Below are positions 9,601 through 16,339 of a stretch of 16,339 bases of DNA, in pieces; position 1 is the first letter of the stretch, and each line of letters opens with the position of its first letter. The DNA is from Echinostoma caproni (Eukaryota > Platyhelminthes > Trematoda > Plagiorchiida > Echinostomatidae). Both the position numbers and the translations under genes were made by a program. The stretch covers positions 2,767 to 19,105 of the forward strand of contig UZAN01039878.1 in the NCBI GenBank assembly GCA_900618425.1, read 5' to 3'. The notes under the pieces were generated by a model. It was not told the DNA's origin, did not search any database, and saw nothing but the letters and a program-made list of their open reading frames with translations.

Positions 9601-11729
9601 CTTTGGAAGCTGCCTTGAATGGGACTGATTTGATTCAACTGTTCCGACATTTGGAATCCCATCCATGCGGTGTCCGAGTTAGTGTGACAGATACCTCACT
9701 GGAGGATATTTTCATCGAGATCATGACTGCGGCTATGCCAAATTGGGCTAACACATCAGACTCATCTTCTCAACTGCTTGATTATACAAATGATTTAGAC
9801 ATGTCTACCAATGGCCAAATGAACGGCATAAGCTCACCAAGTAGAACACAAGCGCTGTCCTCTCCATTGCCTCAGTGCTCTATGTCTCCCGTATCCCTAG
9901 GCGGATATGTGCCTGATCTGGAAACTTCCCAGTCTACTTGTACCACCCATTCGGAAAGCGAGCACTCTTCCTTTGTTCTCAATCCAGGTGTCTCGTTTGT
10001 CTCACAACAAACTGCCGTGGTCTTTGCCAAACGCTGGTATCATTTACGTCGAAAGAAACTGCTCTGGGTTTTGGAATTTCTCGTCCCGTGTACCTTAGTT
10101 CTGCTATCTCTTATTCTGTTCACACTCTATCGACCACGTGTTGATCAACCTCCTATGGATCTTCATCCTTGGCTGATGACTGCGAAACGCAAAATCCCGC
10201 TAGTTAGTTTCATTGCAAATGAGGTCTGTTCGAGTGAATTCCCACCGAAGCAAGAATCGACGGCGGCTGTGCGAATGTATAACCTTGTTAATGAAGATGC
10301 TTTCAGTTTAACCGGTGCACGCTGCTTGCCACGATCTGTATATACTCCGAGACCGGAGGACGGACTTGAATGCCATATCCAACCTGCTTCACCAAAGCGG
10401 AATGTGATTCCTTCCCCCATATCCGCGCCTAACTCTTGTGTTTTAACGAATGCATCTAAACATGTGCCGTTTATTCCACAACGTCAGCTGCCCGTCTCCG
10501 GAATATTACTCAATATGACACACATTGACATCCCTCAATTTATCCTCCATTCTTCCGTACCTGGTGAGATGTACGGTGGTCTGAGTATAGGCGTGACCCA
10601 TTCGAAATTGACCGCTTCTAATGAGGCTCTGATCGACTTGATGCAATCGGTTCGTAAGTGGCTGTCTCACTGGCTGTGGGATTCGTCTGGCACATTGAAA
10701 GTACCCGCATTGACTCGAATGTTTGACCTGAACTTTACTACACTGGTTAAGTCACTTCTTCCACCTGTCGATCGTATCAGGGTTTGGTATAATAACAAAG
10801 GATACGCAGCTGCTCCGGCCTATTTGAATCTGCTGCACAATCTTCAGTTACGGGCCCATGCAAATCGATCACAAACGAGTGCCCCGTCCATTGGTTTGGT
10901 CATAGCCAATCATCCGTTACCATTTCCCAAAAATACCTGGTCTTTCACATTTCGCGAGACATTAAAGATCGACGCAGTATTTTCGTTGTTCCTTCTCCTT
11001 GCTCTCTGTTTTATCCCGGCCAATTTCTCCGTCCTCCTCGTCGAAGAACGTCAGCTAGGCATCAAACATTTGCACTATGTGTCCGGATTGCGACCCCATT
11101 TATATTGGTTTGTGAACTACGCTTGGGATTGGCTGACCTATTCCTTGATGGCTTTGATCTGTGTGATATTTTTGGCCCTGTTTCAAAAATTGGCTTTTAC
11201 CAGTATTATCGCCGTGGGCCCGTTCATTCTAATCATGCTTTTGCATGGCTGTGCCATTATTCCCCTGATCTATTTGACCACATTCGTGTTTCGACAACCC
11301 AGTACCGCATTCGTCCTAATCTGTGCGTTCAACATGCTCGTGGCCACGGTGACCACATCGGTCAGCTTCTTTCTCGAACTATTAACACTACAAGAACCGA
11401 GTTTGCAACCACTGACCACCCGTGTCCAATTGGTTTTGCGCATCTTTCCGCACTATTGTCTTGGCAGTAGTATCTACGATTTGTCAGTGACACGTTTCCT
11501 CGTCGAGCAAGGTTTGTTGCCTGAACAGACCAGTTCGTCAATCTGGACGCTACTCTATCCGCGTATGCTTTGTCTCGTCGCGCACACGATTTGTTATTTG
11601 TTCATTCTGGCCCTGATCGAAGAACGATTTCGTTGGATACACGGATGTGCTTTGCGCGGTCGACGCAAAACCGCACCAACTCCGGCTTGGGATCTGGAAT
11701 TGGCAAATGGACAGTTTATGCCTTTGACA
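6659..11729 (+). CDS. ABC transporter subfamily A, partial: ECD1 to TM12 (large internal exon)
   Basis: Membrane ATPase of the ABCA family, which moves lipids or related amphiphiles across membranes; the substrate cannot be told here. The exon has about 1690 codons without a stop. In order: a long extracellular domain 1 lacking its start (6660-7920); TM2 (about 7935-7995) followed by the cytoplasmic DEKEHGLTEMLTLLG turn; TM3-6 (about 8058-8543); NBD1 (about 8790-9470) with Walker A GHNGAGKTT (Lys at 8910), Q-loop Gln at 9033, signature LSGGQ at 9189, Walker B ending LLDEP with Asp at 9261 and Glu at 9264, and H-loop His at 9357; a Ser/Thr-rich linker (9757-10060); TM7 (about 10063-10131); extracellular domain 2; TM8-12 (about 10970-11625) with EERQLGIKHLHYVSGL after TM8. 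The long domain 1 is like the ABCA1/ABCA4/ABCA12 types rather than ABCA3, but the ortholog is unclear. The N-terminus with TM1 is outside the window. The exon ends in phase 0 at a GTGAGT donor. Confidence 0.95.
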
Positions 11730-11872
11730 GTGAGTGAAATTTTGTAGTTGACTGTTTTTGATTTTGTTGAGCTGTGCACATAAAATGTGTCAGTTCCTGT
11801 CTTTTAGCTGCTTTATTCGGTCAGCCATTGTAGAATTAAGTAGAAAGAGAGAATAAGTAAATCGTTGTGAAC

Positions 11873-11908
11873 AATAAAACATAAAGACATATATAAGTAT
11901 AGAATAAA
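11873..11908 (+). terminator. Two intronic AATAAA polyadenylation-type signals
   Basis: AATAAA occurs at 11873-11878 and again at 11903-11908, 126 and 156 bases after the stop that follows the unspliced donor. Together they could end an alternative transcript lacking NBD2. AT-rich DNA produces such hexamers by chance, so this is a candidate only. Confidence 0.35.
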
Positions 11909-12261
11909 CTAGATATGTCCAGAATGTGAGTGGATGCTCGCTTGTGCTGTTTAACGATATCTGGTTGCACCACCCGCTGTCTCTGCAGCCACTGATTAGA
12001 CTGGTCCTGGTGTCTTTAACCGGGATTTCGTATCCTCATACTTTGGGATCAAACGTTTTTGTGATTGGTCCGCTCTGGTTGCCCCAGGACATCGAGGAGC
12101 AACGTCATTCCCCATATCATTTCATTTTAGAACAAGCGGTGAAAACCGAGTTAGGTTTAATACCAGTGGTTTCTCCTCCTGTCATGCTTGTTTATCTATT
12201 GAAAGATGATTTTCACAACTCTTATTTGTATTTCATACTCACCATATTTAGGCTAATCGAA
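11908..12261 (+). pseudogene. ABCA-like ECD2/TM8 fragment lying inside the intron
   Basis: An open frame of about 118 codons, free of stops from 11908 to 12261, lies inside the intron. Its translation looks like the end of ABCA extracellular domain 2 running into TM8: LFND followed by HHPLSLQPLIRLVL (about 11947-12010), an IGPLWLPQD block (about 12064-12090), then LGLIPVVSPPVMLVYLLKDD (about 12151-12210). Aligned by eye, spacing over about 97 residues matches the host gene's own stretch from VWYNNKGY to VEERQLGIKHL, and it resembles human ABCA5-type sequence. An exon here would put ECD2 between TM12 and NBD2, which makes no structural sense, so a relic of a duplicated or foreign paralog is more likely than a used exon. 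Chance resemblance is not excluded. Confidence 0.45.
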
Positions 12262-12510
12262 TAGTGCGGTTGGCAACTTTGCACCCGGGGTGTGTAATGA
12301 TGTCAACGGTTTTTACAGTGTGATCACATGCTTATGATGTTGTGTGCTGCCGTTGATGATTCGATAAAAATAGTTTATTCGACGCGAACGTCACCATGAA
12401 TGCGTTTTAATTCTTTCCCAGAAATTCACATGTGTATTTCATCCATCTAATTTCTTCGGCTTCATTCTCGAGAAAGGCAGTTTTCTGGACATTTATCGTA
12501 TCCATACATT

Positions 12511-12547
12511 CACACACACACACACACACACGCAGTCTCTCTCTCTC
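12511..12547 (+). repeat. (CA)10 followed by (TC)n microsatellite next to the acceptor
   Basis: Ten CA units at 12511-12530 are followed, after CGCAG, by a run of TC units at 12536-12547 that merges into the polypyrimidine tract of the 12582 acceptor. The TC part probably serves as part of that tract. Confidence 0.95.
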
Positions 12548-12582
12548 CGTCTCCCCACCCTCCCTGTTTTTCGACGAATCAG

Positions 12583-13581
12583 CCGGACAAAGCGACTCTG
12601 AATGAAAATTCGGCCGTTATTCAAATCAAACACCTTTCCAAGCGTTATTATGGACAATCCCGTCCAGCAGTGAATAATCTGAACTTGAATATACACGCTG
12701 GCGAGTGTTTTGGTCTGTTGGGTACTAACGGAGCCGGTAAATCGACCACGTTTGCAATGCTGTCTGGTCAGTTGTCTGTAAGACCGGACACTGTGACCTT
12801 GAACGGATATGACCTCGCTCGACAGCTGTCCGAAGCACACCAATTCATGGGATTTTGTCCGCAATCCGATGCATTACACGATTTCCTAACCGCACGCGAG
12901 ACTCTGATCATGTATGGGCGATTACGTCAGCTATCTGGATCGCGACTTTATTCGGTCGTACGTCGTTTGCTTCACAGTACCGGGCTCGAGTCATACGCAG
13001 ACCGACTAGTTTGTACCTTCTCCGGGGGAACCAAGCGTAAACTATCGGCAGCGATCGCGTTCATCGGTGACCCCAAAGTGATTCTACTAGACGAACCCTC
13101 TAGCGGGATGGATCCGGGTGCACGAAAATTGCTCTGGCGATTGGTCCAGTCGGCCGTACGCCGGGGTTGTGCAGTCGTGTTGAGTTCACACTGTATGGAG
13201 GAATGTGAAACCTTGTGTGATCGCGTCGGTCTTTTGGTAGATGGTCGCATACGATGTGATGGGGGCCCGTTGGAGTTGAAAGTACGTTACAGTGTGGGCT
13301 ATCTGGTCGATTTAGAATTGACTACATCCGCAATCGAGCTGGGACGGGAAGAATTGGAGTCCCGGCTAGGTGTTGTTCTGCCCGGGATCCAGCTACGTTA
13401 TCCGCTGACCGCTCGACAACAGTATTCCTACTCCAATCGCGACCAGTTGTCCTCCTTGTTCGAAGCATTGCATAACCTTAGACAAGAACATTTGGTCAGA
13501 CATTTCTCGGTGAAGCACAGCACATTGGAAGATGCGTTTGTGCGCTGTATCAACCAATCGGAAACATCCTCATCTATGTGA
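12583..13581 (+). CDS. ABC transporter subfamily A, partial: NBD2 and C-terminus (last exon)
   Basis: This exon has 332 codons and a TGA at 13579-13581, and supplies the second nucleotide-binding domain of the same transporter. The domain starts with AVIQIKHLSKRYYG. It has Walker A GTNGAGKST with Lys at 12739, a CPQSDALHDFLTARE Q-loop region, a signature FSGGTKRKLS from 13018, Walker B VILLDEPSSGMDP with Asp at 13090 and Glu at 13093, and an H-loop SSH with His at 13189. The signature departs from LSGGQ, but FSGG/YSGG forms are usual in ABCA NBD2, so ATP hydrolysis is plausible. It ends with a regulatory-type segment, HFSVKHSTLEDAFV, close to the TLE motif seen after NBD2 in ABCA proteins, then only about a dozen residues. 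I see no VFVNFA-like PDZ-type tail as in ABCA1. Together the two exons give about 2020 residues, so most of a normal ABCA protein is present. Confidence 0.95.
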   Translation, partial: PDKATLNENSAVIQIKHLSKRYYGQSRPAVNNLNLNIHAGECFGLLGTNGAGKSTTFAMLSGQLSVRPDTVTLNGYDLARQLSEAHQFMGFCPQSDALHDFLTARETLIMYGRLRQLSGSRLYSVVRRLLHSTGLESYADRLVCTFSGGTKRKLSAAIAFIGDPKVILLDEPSSGMDPGARKLLWRLVQSAVRRGCAVVLSSHCMEECETLCDRVGLLVDGRIRCDGGPLELKVRYSVGYLVDLELTTSAIELGREELESRLGVVLPGIQLRYPLTARQQYSYSNRDQLSSLFEALHNLRQEHLVRHFSVKHSTLEDAFVRCINQSETSSSM

Positions 13582-13952
13582 TTTTATTTTCTCTGTCCCT
13601 TTTCTCTATGTTTTATTATTATTCCTATCTGTGCCTATGCGCTCCCCCCCTGAGTTGGACTACCGCTCATATTGATGGCAGTAGAATGTGGGGCTCGTGG
13701 AATTGGAGGGAGGGTGTGAGCGTGAGGGAAGAAAATGACTGTCTCAGAATGCGGTATCTCTCGAATTCGCCCGTTGACACCTTTTGAACCAGCGAGCCAC
13801 GTACAATCCACTAACGCGATTCAAACCTAGTCATGCAGTCTATATTTCTGCGATTTTCACCGTGTGACATGTATTTTTCTTCGAATTCATACAGTTTTTT
13901 ATCCAACCCCATCGGTATGTATGCTTATGTATGCGTGATATTATGTGTGTGA

Positions 13953-13962
13953 GGGGGGGGGG
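13953..13962 (+). repeat. G10 homopolymer
   Basis: Ten G in a row follow a TGTGTGA stretch in the probable 3' UTR. Its length may be an uncertain base call. Confidence 0.9.
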
Positions 13963-14107
13963 TATATTCGAGTGCCTATTTTCCTGTATGTACCGATTTC
14001 AGCATCAGTATCTTTTCGCCTTATTGTTCTCATTCAGCACACTCCCCAATGACGTGCCATATTCTTTTTTATTCTTTTTTTTTAAAAATTCACCCATCCA
14101 CGGCTGT

Positions 14108-14144
14108 ATTGATTATTGTCATTGTTATTGTAATTGTTATTATT
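14108..14144 (+). repeat. AT-rich imperfect (ATT/GTT) simple repeat
   Basis: A run of ATTGTT/ATT-type units follows long T tracts (14065-14082) in the probable 3' UTR. Confidence 0.7.
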
Positions 14145-14888
14145 CTCGCAAACATTAGCAATTCTATCATGATCAACCTTCATTTTCTCTCTCTATGTAT
14201 GTCACTTATTTTCGCCTTCGGTCTGCTTCTGATTTCCACTCGTCATCTCACTTAACGCTGACGGCTACATCCCCGGATCCCGGTTTGCTCAAGGCCTCTC
14301 CTCCCTCTCCGTCCCATCCCTGAATCGAATAACAGATCGTTTGTTGTGTTTTCTACATATGCGCACACGGAGCGAAGGACAGTGTATATTCATCTTGTCT
14401 GACTCTATCTCCTTTCACTGAATCTGTTCCTTTTTTTAGAGGAGGGCATGGAGCATATTCAGTCTTCCGACAATACGCAATCTATCCGTTTTTCGATTTT
14501 TCCCGTTCACACATCTCTTCGTCTTTCTCCTCCCCGTTCTTATCATCATCATCAACGTCTTATTTTTCACACGGCACTAATTATTTCAAACTGTCCGCTG
14601 GACTCACGTCCAACTACGCGCGGTCTGCTGTGATCCATATAAACGCGATTTATTCTCACGCATTCGCAACAGGTTTAACTGTTAGATTGGTTTCATTCAT
14701 CTCTCAATTAAGCAGCTGTCCCCCTCACAAGCACACACAAACCACAACCCAAATTCATTCTGATCGGCCTTAAGTGACATGGTTGTCCGAGACTCAGGCC
14801 AATTCTAACCCACCGTGTGACTGATACTGCCAAGTTGTGCCAAGTGACAGTCTGTCTGTGTTCTTTCTTTTTTCTACCGATATCAGAA

Positions 14889-14925
14889 TCAGTATTCTTA
14901 ATTTCATTGAAGATACTGAAATAAA
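14889..14925 (+). terminator. Polyadenylation signal AATAAA with an upstream inverted repeat
   Basis: AATAAA is at 14920-14925. Immediately before it TCAGTAT (14889-14895) can pair with ATACTGA (14913-14919) around a 17-base loop. Cleavage would be expected 10-30 bases downstream. It is the best candidate end of the ABCA transcript. Confidence 0.55.
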
Positions 14926-14945
14926 GATGACAATCAATTTCCCAC

Positions 14946-16339
14946 TGTCTTTATTCTCACAGTCATCCGGTAGTCAGGTCAGGATCATTGCCTTGGATTG
15001 CTGAGGATCTTTGGAATAGTGTTTTTCTCCTACCTGATTATCAGTGTCTCAACAATGTTTTGCTATCTGTACTGTGAAATTCACTGGTAGAAAAAGGACA
15101 CCCGTACAAGTGTATCACATCTGTACATAGTCTTTTACGGATTCCTCTGGGTACCCTTAAGGTTTTATGGCAAATTGATTGTTCCACTGATGTTCCATCA
15201 CTGAAAACTCTTCAGGTGAGATGGGAGAAGTTGATACTGCAGCGCATTTGATTTAGGTACATCCTCTTCACCTAACGGTATGTCTCAGGGATAGGCAAAT
15301 AGATTTGAAGGCCATTCTACCTCATCTTGAACATCTACTATCACAAATAATTTTTTCACTTCTCTCTGGTATCTGCATGTCGAAGAATGTGCTAGCTATC
15401 CCCTCCCTCACATCTCATCGAAACGAGTTGAGTTAATTGACAGTACGGTACGGGACCGGTGGGTGATTGTGTGTTCTCGAGTTGGAGAATATGATCGCAA
15501 CGAGTCCCAGTAGACCACTTTATTGTCCTATTTATTGGTATCGTTGCAGTGGATTAGAAGTGTACATCCAAATATGTGTGTACTTTGCCAACTGCGGGTC
15601 AAAACATTGTTCAGCCAATCGATCCAATCAGTTACAGTCGTACTCGTTATCGTGACCAATAACCGAAGCCAGCAGATGAAAATTTGCGAATCAGTGACCT
15701 TACACGGGACATATTAGAATCCTATGTGCTACCCTTTGAGGGAAACGGTGAGTAGGTAAGAACCGCACAGCAACTTGGGGGATTCAAACGTAAACACCCA
15801 ATTGCTTCTACTCAAAACTTCACTTTGAAGTCGGAAAATGTTCCTTTAGCCTGATCGTTTGTTACGGATAAATGTCTGATGGTGGTAGAAAATAATCTGA
15901 TATCTGGATTGGGGTAATCAGTCAGGTGCTCTTGCATGCGATGTAATTAAGAGCTAGGTTGTCTNCATGCGATGTAATTAAGAGCTAGGTTGTCTGGCCG
16001 AACAGATTAACAGCACGTCAGTAGGCTCGTTTTGAGTGATTTGCAATCATACCAACACATGAAAGACAAAAACCTGTTTGAGGGAAGACAGAATGCTGAT
16101 CACCGATTGCTGCGGGTTCATTCCATCTTGATGCGATAGTTAAAATGAACACGCTACTATTTGCAACACCAATACTTTTTCCAAGAATGTAAGCTCAATA
16201 TGCAACCATAGACTGCGGCGTATTGGATTCTACAGTCATTTCTCCGAAACCTAATGGGTTTCTCGAGCATATCACCACACACCGGACTCCGCCACCTTTC
16301 TATTTTACCCTGCTGAATTTTTTGACTGCATTGTCCGTG
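14946..16339. other. Region downstream of the ABCA gene, nothing recognised
   Basis: Open frames here reach at most about 60 codons and show no known domain. There is no RNA gene or mobile-element motif that I can support. A short open stretch ending in a good donor at 15747/15748 is reported as a possible exon among the findings. Confidence 0.6.
15935..15995 (+). repeat. 30-base exact direct duplication separated by a single N
   Basis: Bases 15935-15964 and 15966-15995 are identical, with N at 15965 between them. This is what results when two contigs with overlapping ends are placed side by side with a one-base gap instead of being merged, so the second copy is probably an assembly artefact. 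Confidence 0.9.

Larger units (their letters stand above)
11730..12582 (+). other. Intron between the TM12 and NBD2 exons (GT-AG, phase 0)
   Basis: The donor GTGAGT begins at 11730 exactly on a codon boundary (...MPLT then the intron). The acceptor AG at 12581-12582 follows a C/T-rich tract and opens the frame reading PDKATLNENSAVIQIKHLSK, again on a codon boundary. Joining them gives the normal ABCA order of last membrane helix, short cytoplasmic linker and NBD2 with no frame loss. Unspliced, the frame would add VSEIL and stop at TAG 11745-11747. The intron holds two AATAAA motifs, an ABCA-like open segment and a CA/TC microsatellite, listed separately. Confidence 0.88.
13582..14945 (+). other. 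Probable 3' untranslated region of the ABCA gene
   Basis: After the TGA the sequence turns AT- and pyrimidine-rich with homopolymers and simple repeats and has no recognisable coding. The first AATAAA in a good position is at 14920, which would give a 3' UTR of about 1.36 kb. No other exon or splice signal is needed to explain the region. Earlier cleavage at a variant hexamer is possible. Confidence 0.5.

Noticed and set aside
12531..12535. Alternative acceptor AG at 12534-12535 after the CA repeat
   Set aside because: It would enter the NBD2 exon out of frame with the phase-0 donor and lacks a pyrimidine tract of its own.
12493..12864. Minus-strand open frame of 123 codons across the NBD2 exon start
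   Set aside because: It includes translation of the CA/TC microsatellite and is antisense to a well-supported NBD.
14448..14633. Open frame of 61 codons after the ABCA stop
   Set aside because: Low-complexity peptide in the pyrimidine-rich probable 3' UTR, with no domain and no splice context.
1..16339. CRISPR array, operon or bacterial-type system
   Set aside because: No spaced direct-repeat array and no prokaryotic gene arrangement; the spliced gene and LINE show this is animal DNA.

Overview
This window is animal genomic DNA, most likely from a parasitic flatworm of the fluke type (digenean trematode). The support is a GT-AG intron with consistent reading phase, long gene-poor AT-rich stretches, microsatellites, two single-N assembly joins, and a decayed non-LTR retrotransposon whose endonuclease and reverse transcriptase read like elements common in flukes. 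The species call is inference from family resemblance; no database search was possible.

Layout. (1) 1 to about 1620, minus strand: a broken non-LTR retrotransposon copy. Its 3' part (reverse transcriptase) runs off the left edge; its endonuclease and linker carry stops and frameshifts. (2) About 1620 to 6658: 5 kb with no recognisable exon, containing a GTT microsatellite, several short inverted repeats and a GC-richer stretch at about 3600-3960. It is probably intron or upstream flank of the main gene. (3) 6659 to 13581, plus strand: the 3' two exons of one ABC transporter of subfamily A (ABCA). A 5.07-kb exon encodes most of extracellular domain 1, TM2-6, NBD1, the linker, TM7, extracellular domain 2 and TM8-12. 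After an 853-bp phase-0 intron, a 1-kb exon encodes NBD2 and the C-terminus. The N-terminus with TM1 is not in the window. (4) 13582 to about 14950: probable 3' UTR with a canonical AATAAA at 14920. (5) About 14950 to 16339: no recognised gene; a 30-base direct duplication around an N at 15965 is a probable assembly artefact.

The gene product would be a multi-spanning membrane ATPase in which two NBDs power lipid or amphiphile movement. Both NBDs keep their Walker A, Walker B and H-loop residues, so the transporter looks intact over the part seen. The intron before the NBD2 exon has three features worth checking: an in-frame stop just past the donor followed by two AATAAA signals (possible NBD2-less isoform), an open segment resembling another ABCA extracellular-domain-2/TM8 region, and a CA/TC microsatellite next to the acceptor. 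I found no evidence of a new multi-gene system; the window is mostly one transporter gene and repeats.
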